Shown here piece by piece: positions 8,074-14,824 of a DNA stretch of 16,888 nucleotides. Position numbers and translations under genes: made by a program. Source of the DNA: CAYHWW01 sp964360145 (GTDB lineage Bacteria; Bdellovibrionota; UBA1018; CAYHWW01); assembly GCA_964360145.1 (NCBI GenBank), contig CAYHWW010000061.1, positions 1 to 16,888 on the forward strand. The letters are read 5' to 3'. Below the pieces are notes generated by a model. It was not told the origin of the DNA. It saw nothing but the letters and a program-made list of their open reading frames with translations, and ran no database searches. Numbering within the stretch: position 1 is the stretch's first letter; each line of letters starts with the position of its first letter.

Positions 8074-8129
8074 GGCAACGCTGTTTGCCGCGCCAGCGCC
8101 GTTTGCAGTGTGCAAACATAACGTTTGCA
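8074..8129. promoter_or_regulatory. Cluster of GTTTGCA/TGCAAAC half-sites in the divergent promoter region
   Basis: Between the nucleotidase and the TIGR02147 gene lie GTTTGCA at 8101-8107, its inverse TGCAAAC at 8111-8117 (a perfect 7-3-7 palindrome), and a further GTTTGCA at 8123-8129. A looser pair GGCAA/TTGCC sits at 8074-8078 and 8085-8089. Half-sites start 10 and 12 bp apart, about one helical turn, which suits a protein binding one DNA face. It is probably an operator for the adjacent regulator, the nucleotidase, or both. No convincing -35/-10 pair was found. Confidence 0.6.
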
Positions 8130-8171
8130 AAAATGTTGATGGTGGTGCGGGACGCTGATAGGAGGAGTGCC

Positions 8172-8939
8172 ATGCAGCACATGGTCCGCCACGTCCTCGC
8201 CGCCGAGCTTGAGCGCCGTAAGAGCGCCAACGCACGTTACTCCCTGCGCGCCTTCGCCAAAAACTTAGGCATCAACCCCGGCTTTCTCTCGTCGGTGATG
8301 AACGGCACACGCACGCTGTCGCTCAAAAACCTTGTCCGTGTGGCAGAGCGGCTGGGCCTTGGCCCCGCGGAAACGGCGGAGCTTCTGGGGGTCAGCAGCG
8401 GCTTGGCTGCTGATGTTGAGTCGTCATCCGTTGCCACGATCCAGCTCGATGCGTTTCAGGTCATCTCTGACTGGTATCATTTTGCGATACTTGAGCTCAC
8501 CCACGCCGAGGTTTTGAAAAACGCGCCGGAGCATATCGCACGGCGCTTGGGGATCAGCACCGCCACGGCGGCCCAGGCCGTAGCGCGCCTGCTGCGATTG
8601 GGTCTGCTCGAAGTCGACGGCAAGGGCCGTTTGAAAAAAACGAAAGCTTTTATCGCCACGCCGTCGGGCACACCGTCTCGGGCGCTGCGTGGGTTTCACG
8701 CCCAGCACCTTGAGAAGGCAAAGGCCGCACTCGAAACCCAGGCGGTCACCGAGCGTGACATCACCGGCGTGACCATACCCTTTGACCCCACGCGCATGAC
8801 CGAGATGAGTGCTGAGATCCGGCGTTTTCGCCGTCGCATGATGAAGCTCGCCTCCGTGGGCAAGAATACGGAAGTTTACCACCTCTCGCTTGCATTTTTC
8901 CGCCTTACCGAACCTGATTCCAAAGGAAGCCGCTCATGA
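8172..8939 (+). CDS. TIGR02147 family HTH transcriptional regulator
   Basis: A 255-aa regulator. The ATG at 8172 is chosen because GGAGGAGTGCC directly precedes it; longer in-frame starts at 8085 and 8132 lack a comparable site. Residues about 18-65 form an XRE-like HTH (YSLRAFAKNLGINPGFLSSV) with the family's RTLS motif. Residues about 95-165 form a second helical/winged section (ISDWYHFAILELT, LRLGLLEVDGKGRL). The C-terminal part has ALRGFHAQHLEKAKAAL, ITGVTIPF and the closing VYHLSLAFFRLTE, matching the usual VYxLxxxxFPLT end of the family. Such proteins are known mainly from Fibrobacteres and Bdellovibrio-like genomes, often several per genome. Its last seven codons overlap the leader and ATG of the next gene (ATGA). 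It probably controls the downstream secreted-protein genes, which is inference. Confidence 0.9.
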   Translation: MQHMVRHVLAAELERRKSANARYSLRAFAKNLGINPGFLSSVMNGTRTLSLKNLVRVAERLGLGPAETAELLGVSSGLAADVESSSVATIQLDAFQVISDWYHFAILELTHAEVLKNAPEHIARRLGISTATAAQAVARLLRLGLLEVDGKGRLKKTKAFIATPSGTPSRALRGFHAQHLEKAKAALETQAVTERDITGVTIPFDPTRMTEMSAEIRRFRRRMMKLASVGKNTEVYHLSLAFFRLTEPDSKGSRS

Positions 8940-11125
8940 AAATCACGAAACTTTTTGTATACGCAATATTTATCGCCACACTCATGACGACATCCGATGC
9001 AATGGCGCAGCAGCGGCAAACCCCGAGCATCGGTGGCTCCGGCTCCGAGGGCGGCAACGGCGGTGTTGCGGTCGTCATGCCCAACGGCGATGTGGTGTTG
9101 GCGGATCCATTTATCCGCGGCGAGCGACCTGTGAACGAGTTGCCACCGGTGGCTGAAGATCGTTGTTTCAGCGACGAAGAACTCAACCCTGAACTGCGCG
9201 CAGCGCGTGCTGTGTATAACGTGCACTTTGATTATTTACTCACGGATCACGACATGGCCACGCCACCCAGCCGAGGGCCTGTTGTCCTTAATTCAGACAA
9301 CAGAGTTGCAAGAGGAAACGTGCGTTACTGCCTCGTACCTCGCAGGGAAATCCGAAACCGTTGTCCCGCTCACCGGGCAAGTGATTACCGCGGCATCCCT
9401 GCAGGCGCGCGTCTCGCCGTCGTGGGTTGCACCACAGGTGACTACACCTATCTCGATGAAGCGTTGTTCCGCGCCATGACCGTGCGTATGCAAGCCCTGA
9501 CTCTCATTCATGAGCGGCTCCATGCACGAGATCCCGGCGCCACGGAAGAAGTGGTGGCTGACGTCACCTCCGCTCTCGCCGTCATTGAAAGCTACGCCAC
9601 ACGGGGTGCGGCCGGTGGCGTGTTTCTGAGGCCGTCAGCGAATGAACGCGCCTTGATCGAGCGCCTTGGCGGTCGTTTGTCATCTCTCAATCTTCTCAGT
9701 AACTCGTCATCTACAATTACCGTGCGTCTTCACGAAAATGGTGGTGCGCTCATCATCAGTCAAGGGGAAGACCGTACCCTTGATATCGACTCAAGCGCTC
9801 GTATCAACGCAGGCACACGCATTCAGGCCTGGGGCCCCGTTCATATTGCGGCGGGCGTGCAAATTTCTGACTCTAGTCTTCGTACAAAGAGTCTCGACCT
9901 GAGAGACACTGCCTTTCTTGATCATGTACAACAGATAGGTGAGTTCCAAGCACGGGGTGCTGCGGTCGTCAGCCATTCACAGCTGAAGGGCATCGGCGTA
10001 GTGGATGGCGCCACGGTGACGGGTTCCGCTCTGCGGTTCATTGATTATGAGGGCTATCTGCGGATTCCTACATTGATCGCGCGCAGCCTCTGGTCTGTGG
10101 GTGCTGGCGCCCTAGTGACTGACTCTACGATTGTCGTTGAGGCAAGTCTGATCCATACGAGCGAGAGAAGACCCCGTCTCGTTGTGCCGCCATGCCTAGA
10201 GGATACGAAAATCGCCATTGGTGCTCGTACTGTTGTCGAGGGCAGTGTCATTGCGGGGTGGGGTACTCTTCGCCAAGGTGCTCAAGTCCGTGGTTCTGTG
10301 GTGAAAGTCGGTGGCACCGGCGCGATGCCTGTGGATGTCATGTGGCACGACGAACTTTTCCGCAATGGCACAGGCCCTTTCAAGTGCGAGCGGGGCTTTG
10401 ATCTCTTTGGTAGTGCCCGCCTCAATGACAGCGTCATCGTGGCAAATTCATATTATCCTGCTGAGATTAATCAAAGGACAGAGCTTGCGTCCTATCTTCG
10501 TAACAACAAAGAAGACGTGGGTGAAATCGAGCAGGGGAGCGCCAGCATTGCAGGTACGCTCGATCACGCGTGGATCCAGCTTCGCGCCATGCATTTTTAC
10601 TTCACTAGTGATGGGATGTTTTCATACAAGCCACCTCATCTTTATGACCTTCGTTCCCACATTAACGTGCCCACAGGGTCTTCTATCAGTGAGAGTCGCC
10701 TCATTGACTTCCGTAGCATCATGCTTGGTACGGGCGCCCAGGTGCAGCAGACCCATCTCACGGCGCAGATGTGCAGTGGCCGTGAGGGCACAGTACCAGA
10801 TGAAAATCGGCAGTTCTGTGTCCCCAACCATAATGGCCTCGTGCCCTGGGCACTGGTTCTCGGTGCCGACGCAAGTCTCCGCGGACTTGTGAGTGAAGCG
10901 CCGTTTCAAGTGCGGGGTTATGATGATTACGACCCCCATACCCTACCTAAGTTGCGGGTTGCCGCTGGGGGCACGGTGGTGGCAGATCGCGCAGCACGGA
11001 ATTCCTGCCAACGGCGTGCGCTGCTCTCTGCTGCTACCATCGGCAACGATGATCTCGATGTCCACGGCGTGTGGGACGTGCGCACCAGCGCAGATCTTGT
11101 AGAAGCGTGCCGCGATGGCGAGTAA
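8936..11125 (+). CDS. Large secreted protein: Gly-rich N-terminus, HERLH motif, beta-helix-like repeats
   Basis: An exported protein of 729 aa that I do not recognise by name. Residues 1-24 are a signal peptide (likely cut after AMA), followed by GGSGSEGGNGG (33-43). A helix at about 176-220 contains LIHERLHARD, an HExxH at 192-196 of the kind that binds zinc in metallopeptidases, but I see no certain third ligand. From about residue 281 to 460, and in patches to about 680, short strand-turn units recur (for example ARINAGTRIQAWGPVHIAAG), consistent with a parallel beta-helix. Paired cysteines are scattered through it, as expected for an exported protein. The ATG overlaps the regulator stop, with AAAGGA about 10 nt upstream. 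The leader and N-terminus are shared with the following gene. It could be a surface, adhesin-like or degradative protein. Confidence 0.8.
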   Translation: MKITKLFVYAIFIATLMTTSDAMAQQRQTPSIGGSGSEGGNGGVAVVMPNGDVVLADPFIRGERPVNELPPVAEDRCFSDEELNPELRAARAVYNVHFDYLLTDHDMATPPSRGPVVLNSDNRVARGNVRYCLVPRREIRNRCPAHRASDYRGIPAGARLAVVGCTTGDYTYLDEALFRAMTVRMQALTLIHERLHARDPGATEEVVADVTSALAVIESYATRGAAGGVFLRPSANERALIERLGGRLSSLNLLSNSSSTITVRLHENGGALIISQGEDRTLDIDSSARINAGTRIQAWGPVHIAAGVQISDSSLRTKSLDLRDTAFLDHVQQIGEFQARGAAVVSHSQLKGIGVVDGATVTGSALRFIDYEGYLRIPTLIARSLWSVGAGALVTDSTIVVEASLIHTSERRPRLVVPPCLEDTKIAIGARTVVEGSVIAGWGTLRQGAQVRGSVVKVGGTGAMPVDVMWHDELFRNGTGPFKCERGFDLFGSARLNDSVIVANSYYPAEINQRTELASYLRNNKEDVGEIEQGSASIAGTLDHAWIQLRAMHFYFTSDGMFSYKPPHLYDLRSHINVPTGSSISESRLIDFRSIMLGTGAQVQQTHLTAQMCSGREGTVPDENRQFCVPNHNGLVPWALVLGADASLRGLVSEAPFQVRGYDDYDPHTLPKLRVAAGGTVVADRAARNSCQRRALLSAATIGNDDLDVHGVWDVRTSADLVEACRDGE

Positions 11126-11158
11126 TTTTTATAAATTAGATTTCAAAGGAATCCGCAC

Positions 11159-12346
11159 ATGAAAATCACGAAACTCTTCACCCACGTATTTTTAGTCGCC
11201 GTGCTTTGCTCTGCGGTGATCGCGGTGCCCGCCGCCATGGCGCAGCAGCAAACACCGTTGGGCATCGGTGGCTCCGGCTCTGAAGGCGGTAATGGTGGTG
11301 GAGCCTGGGTTTGTCGCACTCCGCACGGCGCCATTCAGTGGTTGCAGGTCGTCGATGTCTACGAGGCGGCCCTGCGTCGTGACGTAGCTGCAGAACTCTA
11401 CACCGGTGAAGTGCGCGAGATCGTGGATCGCGTGATGCTGAAACTCTCACGCGCCAGCCGTGAACTTTATGAAGCGCTTGCCCCTCGTATTGATGCCCTT
11501 CAAGCCCTTGAAGATCACCCGAGGAGTCACCCGCCCATCATTCATATGCCTGACCGCCTCGATGTCATTGAGGACGCCCTTCATTGGTTGACGCCTGAGA
11601 CAGTGGAGCGCTGTGAAGGCGGCACCATGGCCTACGAGCAGGTGGTGAACTATCGTAATGACGGTGATGTTTGGGTGCAATCTACTCTATTTCAGGCACT
11701 ACCGACTGTTGAGCGCGCAGCCCTTGTCGTTCATGAAGCGGTGTATGCTCATCGCCGTGCGCGGTTTCAAGATCGCGATTCGGTGAATACGCGACGCGTG
11801 GTCGGACTCTTGTTTGCGCGCCTCACCGCTGAAGAGCTGGGCCGCGAACTTGTGGCGTTGTCGTTTTCGGTGGCTCAGCCGCGGATGTGCACAGATCTGA
11901 GTGATGAACAGAAACGTGCGGCACCTGTGGGTTTCACTTGCCGCACGAGTAGCGGGTTTGTCTTCGAGCGGATTGCTGACACGGCAATGGGCGCCATGTG
12001 GCTTGACCAGGCCACACATCTACTGTGGGCTGCTGAGCCATTGGCGGGTACCTACCGCAATGACGGCGGCCATATTGAGAATGGCGTGATCATCGGCTCA
12101 CCGGCACAACAGGCTTGTCGAGTTCGTGGATGCAGACTGCCCCGTCGCGAGGAGTTTATAACTGCAGAGGCCCACGGATTTCGTGAAATTCTTTTAGGAA
12201 TGAGCACGGGCTATTTCTGGTCTTCGTCGGTTCACCCCAACGACTCCGATAGCGCCTACGCGTTCGTTGGGCGCACGGGCAGCTTCCACTGGGGTGACCT
12301 CTACCTCGGTGATCATAATGCAGTCCGTTGCGTCTCGCCCCGCTAA
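11159..12346 (+). CDS. Secreted protein with shared GGNGG N-terminus and DUF1566-like C-terminal domain
   Basis: An exported 395-aa protein. The signal peptide (1-28, cut after AMA) and GIGGSGSEGGNGG segment match the preceding gene. A 'GGGAWVCR...QVVDVYEA' stretch follows, a pattern I associate with secreted Bdellovibrio-type proteins (from memory). A helix at 186-200 reads ALVVHEAVYAHRRA, aligning with the HERLH helix of its neighbour but with Tyr in place of the second His. Residues about 258-395 resemble the DUF1566/Lcl C-type-lectin-like fold: WLDQATHLLWA, CRLPRREEF, GYFWSSS and a closing AVRCVSPR. The ribosome site AAAGGA is about 8 nt from the ATG. It lies 33 nt after the previous stop in the same orientation, so the two are probably co-transcribed with the regulator. 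Function is unknown; binding to surface ligands is one possibility. Confidence 0.82.
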   Translation: MKITKLFTHVFLVAVLCSAVIAVPAAMAQQQTPLGIGGSGSEGGNGGGAWVCRTPHGAIQWLQVVDVYEAALRRDVAAELYTGEVREIVDRVMLKLSRASRELYEALAPRIDALQALEDHPRSHPPIIHMPDRLDVIEDALHWLTPETVERCEGGTMAYEQVVNYRNDGDVWVQSTLFQALPTVERAALVVHEAVYAHRRARFQDRDSVNTRRVVGLLFARLTAEELGRELVALSFSVAQPRMCTDLSDEQKRAAPVGFTCRTSSGFVFERIADTAMGAMWLDQATHLLWAAEPLAGTYRNDGGHIENGVIIGSPAQQACRVRGCRLPRREEFITAEAHGFREILLGMSTGYFWSSSVHPNDSDSAYAFVGRTGSFHWGDLYLGDHNAVRCVSPR

Positions 12347-12358
12347 TGATCCCCCACT

Positions 12359-12384
12359 AAACCCGCCACTTCTTTGGCGGATTT
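12359..12384 (+). terminator. Hairpin terminator after the secreted-protein operon
   Basis: Arms AAACCCGCCA (12359-12368) and TGGCGGATTT (12375-12384) pair at 9 of 10 positions around a 6-nt loop, 13 bases after the stop codon at 12346. The T-run is short and part of the stem. It lies between convergent genes and could serve both directions. Confidence 0.55.
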
Positions 12385-12402
12385 GCAAAGGACACCCGTA
12401 CG

Positions 12403-13455
12403 TCACGCCTTGACATAACGCACTTTCGGGCCTGAACCGATGCGGGTAATGAGTTCCAGATCCATGAGTCGGCTGATGTCTTTGTGTACGGCTTGCCTTG
12501 TCTTTTTTAACCGCCTCACGAGTTCGGCACTACTTACCCCGGCGTCGGTAGCCACGAGTTCTAAAATCCGCATTTGATCTTTCGAGAGGTACACTTGACC
12601 TTCAAGGCTTGCAGCTTTTCGATCTCGACTGAGCTCCATGACTTTTGTTTTGACGCGCTGAACAGATTCATTCACTCCTTGCACAAAATATTCCAGCCAC
12701 TGGGTGACATCGAGAACGGCGGGATCGACGCTTTGGAGGGCCTTATAGTAGTCCTCTCGTTTTGAATCATAGTAATCATCGAGCGAAAAAAATCGTTTGA
12801 TGTCAAACCCAGAGCGCAGCAGAAGCATGGTCGCAAACGCCCGAGCTGTGCGTCCGTTGCCATCAATAAATGGATGAATGCGAACCAGTTCATAATGGGA
12901 GAGCCCGGCTAATAATACGGGATCTGTTTCTGAGCTGGCTGTTTTTAGCCACCGCAGAAAGGAGCGCACCAAGGTGGGAACCTCTTTGGGCTTGGGGGGG
13001 ACAAAAGACACTTTAAGTTTACCGCCGAAGCGACTACCCACCACGACTTGTATGTCACGGTAGGCGCCTGACTCACTGGGGTGATCCATTGTACCTGTGG
13101 TCAGTTCACGGTGTAATCGGAGTAGAGTAGTTTCGCTTAGAGGACTAGTCGCATATCGATGAATATCATTTAGTACGCGGAGGTAGTTCAATACCTCTTG
13201 CCTATCTTTTCGGCTTGCCATCACCTGTCGGCCTTTTGCGAGGCGACTGACTTGTTCTAGGGTCAACGTGTTGCCTTCAATCCTTGTAGAGTGATGGGCA
13301 TCAGATAGTAGAGCATTTTCACGAAGCTTTATCTCCCATTGAGGTAGGATATAGGCATTGTCGATTAGCTGTTTAGCGGCGGCTATACTCTTTAAATCGC
13401 GCAAAAGACGATTGGTGATGGTGTAGGTGAGTGGAAAGTTAAGCTTAGTTAACAC
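12403..13455 (-). CDS. Class II Fic protein with C-terminal winged helix
   Basis: A Fic-domain enzyme that probably transfers AMP from ATP to a target protein. The active-site motif is complete: HPFIDGNGRTAR. The N-terminal inhibitory helix motif [S/T]xxxE[G/N] is present as STRIEGN, placing it in class II, where this Glu blocks ATP binding. An N-terminal FPLTYTITN stretch matches the usual start of these proteins, and a C-terminal winged helix (about the last 60 residues) may bind DNA. The frame stays open to TTG 13479, with GTG at 13473 and 13455. I choose GTG 13455 (350 aa) because a near-consensus promoter overlaps the earlier codons and would start transcription at about 13455. GTG 13473, with TAGG about 7 nt upstream, stays possible. 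Base composition looks more AT-rich than its neighbours, which suggests acquisition. Confidence 0.92.
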   Translation of the reverse strand: MLTKLNFPLTYTITNRLLRDLKSIAAAKQLIDNAYILPQWEIKLRENALLSDAHHSTRIEGNTLTLEQVSRLAKGRQVMASRKDRQEVLNYLRVLNDIHRYATSPLSETTLLRLHRELTTGTMDHPSESGAYRDIQVVVGSRFGGKLKVSFVPPKPKEVPTLVRSFLRWLKTASSETDPVLLAGLSHYELVRIHPFIDGNGRTARAFATMLLLRSGFDIKRFFSLDDYYDSKREDYYKALQSVDPAVLDVTQWLEYFVQGVNESVQRVKTKVMELSRDRKAASLEGQVYLSKDQMRILELVATDAGVSSAELVRRLKKTRQAVHKDISRLMDLELITRIGSGPKVRYVKA

Positions 13456-13461
13456 AAAATA

Positions 13462-13490
13462 ATTATCCCACACTGCCAACCTACTGTCAA
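13462..13490 (-). promoter_or_regulatory. Near-consensus sigma-70 promoter for the Fic gene
   Basis: On the minus strand TTGACA (13490-13485) is followed after exactly 17 nt by GATAAT (13467-13462), giving 6/6 and 5/6 matches. The predicted start is about 13455, at an in-frame GTG of the Fic reading frame, so the message would be leaderless or nearly so. Confidence 0.65.
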
Positions 13491-13508
13491 TGTAGATAGG
13501 TTGGCAGT
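13472..13508. promoter_or_regulatory. Perfect 12-bp inverted repeat over the Fic promoter (likely operator)
   Basis: ACTGCCAACCTA at 13472-13483 and TAGGTTGGCAGT at 13497-13508 are perfect complements around 13 nt. The -35 box lies in the centre and one arm lies in the -35/-10 spacer. A protein bound here would occlude RNA polymerase. No T-run follows either arm, so an operator fits better than a terminator. The Fic protein's own C-terminal winged helix is a candidate ligand. Confidence 0.65.
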
Positions 13509-13528
13509 ATTTGAAGCACCTGTAAGCC

Positions 13529-13570
13529 TTCTTGGCAAATCAGAAAAGACCTTTCTCAGTTCACCAAGAA
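13529..13570 (-). terminator. Possible hairpin after the AbiEii gene
   Basis: Outer arms TTCTTGG (13529-13535) and CCAAGAA (13564-13570) enclose inner arms AGAAA (13542-13546) and TTTCT (13552-13556) with near-equal internal loops. It starts 2 nt past the AbiEii stop. It has no T-tract, so it may only stabilise the RNA end. Confidence 0.35.
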
Positions 13571-13571
13571 C

Positions 13572-14336
13572 CTACTTCCCCAGCTTCCGCGCCACAGCCT
13601 TGATCAGGCTCTTCAGCGGCGGGGCGCCGCCCCCGCGGGCCAGCGCCGTGAGTGCAGCCATGAGCTCACGACGGAACCCCAGCAACGATTTGTGAATCTC
13701 CGCCGCGGTGGGCCCGCCTTCGAGCGCGAAGTCGCAGGCCTCTTTGCGTGGCGCCGCCCCCGCCAAGGAAATGAGCATGGCCTCCGCCGTAACGCCGCCG
13801 TCGATGCGGAGGCCCTCCGTGAGTAGGGCATCCAGGGTGCGTCCACCGTCGTGATGGAGGATGAGCCACAATAAATCATAGAGGTCTTTCTCGCTGGCGC
13901 GGCTGACTAGTGTTGCGGCCTTCATCATGAAGAGGGTGTCGAGGGCTGCCACGGTGACGTCGTCACCAGCCTTGAGAAACCGCCCCACCGCATGAACATT
14001 GGAGTCCAGCACCACATCCACGGTGAAGCGGTGGCCGTTGAGTAGGCAGAGCGCTTTGAAATACTGCGAGGAATTATAGGACTCCTCAAGGGTTGCGCCG
14101 ATGTCTTTGAGCGTGCGCACGGCAAGCCCGGCGGCGGTTTGCGCGTCAGCATTTGCCGTGAAGAGATCCATGTCATCAGAGCGGCGGTGGGCGGCGTAAT
14201 AGCCTGCGAGGGCGGTGCCGCCCACGAGGGCAACACCGGTCAAGCGCTGGCGAAAAACATGGACGATGGCCTCATGAAGGGCACGCGGCAGCGTGCGCGA
14301 CGCTAAGGCGCTGTCTGGCTTTGCATGTACGTCCAA
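13572..14336 (-). CDS. AbiEii/AbiGii-type nucleotidyltransferase toxin
   Basis: A 254-aa (from the chosen start) member of the AbiEii/MenT nucleotidyltransferase family, the toxin half of AbiE-like type IV toxin-antitoxin and phage-defence modules; characterised members transfer nucleotides to tRNA. Motifs are VGGTALAGYY (GGT at 39-41), RSDDMDLF with D55 and D57 as the catalytic acid pair, VDVVLDSN, and the family's late EKDLYDLLWLI (149-159). The TTG at 14336 is chosen because GGAGG lies 4 nt upstream, inside the antitoxin gene. The frame is open to 14417, but that extra stretch is poor in family-like sequence. It overlaps the upstream HTH gene by 34 nt, so the pair is translationally coupled. 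The pairing and role are inference from context; the family call is firm. Confidence 0.88.
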   Translation of the reverse strand: MDVHAKPDSALASRTLPRALHEAIVHVFRQRLTGVALVGGTALAGYYAAHRRSDDMDLFTANADAQTAAGLAVRTLKDIGATLEESYNSSQYFKALCLLNGHRFTVDVVLDSNVHAVGRFLKAGDDVTVAALDTLFMMKAATLVSRASEKDLYDLLWLILHHDGGRTLDALLTEGLRIDGGVTAEAMLISLAGAAPRKEACDFALEGGPTAAEIHKSLLGFRRELMAALTALARGGGAPPLKSLIKAVARKLGK

Positions 14337-14779
14337 AGAGCCTCCAGTTGCGTGCGTCGCACGGGGTGGATGAGGGGCGCAAGTCGGGGGAATGCCGTCC
14401 ATATTTTTTTCCCCCAAGTTTTTTCCCCAGCGAAAAGCCCCTCCACCTGAATGTATCGCGCCGTCGCACGCTCATCGAACCGCGCCAGCGCCACGATGAA
14501 ATCTTCCAGGCTGGGAAAGAGGTGATCCCAGAGGAATTTCGTGCTGAGGCGTTGTCGCATGACGATGTCGCTTAGTTCAGGCGCGGCGCCCATGAGGTCC
14601 TGGGGTGCCACGCCCAACCGGTCGCTCAGGGCCATGAAGTGGTGCGCACGCAGCTGCACGGTCCCGGTCTTTTGGAACCAGCGAGCGACGGCCTGGCGGC
14701 TGATGCCAGCGGCGCGAGCTAAATCAGCTTGATTGAGCCTGCGGGCCTTCATCCAAAGGGTGAGGAGGGTGGCGTTCAT
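14303..14779 (-). CDS. HTH (XRE-like) antitoxin partner of AbiEii
   Basis: A 158-aa DNA-binding protein. Residues 15-38 form a Cro/XRE-type HTH (LNQADLARAAGISRQAVARW). The C-terminal part has RFDERATARYIQVEGLFAGE and ends with HPVRRTQLEALW, a pattern I recall in HTH proteins placed just upstream of AbiEii-like toxins. It is the first gene of the pair and overlaps the toxin, the usual antitoxin arrangement, so it probably neutralises the toxin and represses the operon. The ATG at 14779 is preferred over an upstream TTG at 14800 that lies beside a hairpin loop. The ATG directly follows a T6 run, and its only ribosome-site candidate, AGAGG, is in the hairpin's 3' arm. Antitoxin role is inferred. 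Confidence 0.82.
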   Translation of the reverse strand: MNATLLTLWMKARRLNQADLARAAGISRQAVARWFQKTGTVQLRAHHFMALSDRLGVAPQDLMGAAPELSDIVMRQRLSTKFLWDHLFPSLEDFIVALARFDERATARYIQVEGLFAGEKTWGKKIWTAFPRLAPLIHPVRRTQLEALWTYMQSQTAP

Positions 14780-14783
14780 AAAA

Positions 14784-14820
14784 AACAGAACCTCTGACAA
14801 AGGATGCCAGAGGTCCTGTT
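14784..14820 (-). terminator. Hairpin with U-tract ending at the antitoxin start codon
   Basis: Read on the minus strand, AACAGGACCTCTG and CAGAGGTTCTGTT form a 13-position stem with one G-U pair and an 11-nt loop, followed by T6 (14785-14780) and then the ATG at 14779. It has the form of an intrinsic terminator for the aminopeptidase gene ending at 14886. It also covers the AGAGG ribosome site of the antitoxin, so it may act as an attenuator. Confidence 0.65.
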
Positions 14821-14824
14821 AAGA

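Noticed and set aside
8085..8171. Longer N-terminus for the TIGR02147 regulator
   Set aside because: The GGAGGA site directly precedes the ATG at 8172, and the extra codons cover the half-site cluster.
8043..8192. Upstream extension of the nucleotidase gene by 50 codons
   Set aside because: It would place a long non-hydrophobic stretch before a clear lipoprotein signal peptide and would overlap the regulator's ribosome site.
8936..12346. Secreted gene pair as a phage tail-fibre or mobile-element cargo
   Set aside because: No integrase, transposase, terminal repeats or phage structural genes are seen nearby, and both proteins have Sec signal peptides.
14337..14417. Longer AbiEii start at 14417
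   Set aside because: No ribosome site as good as the GGAGG before 14336, and the added residues are antitoxin-gene sequence read out of frame.
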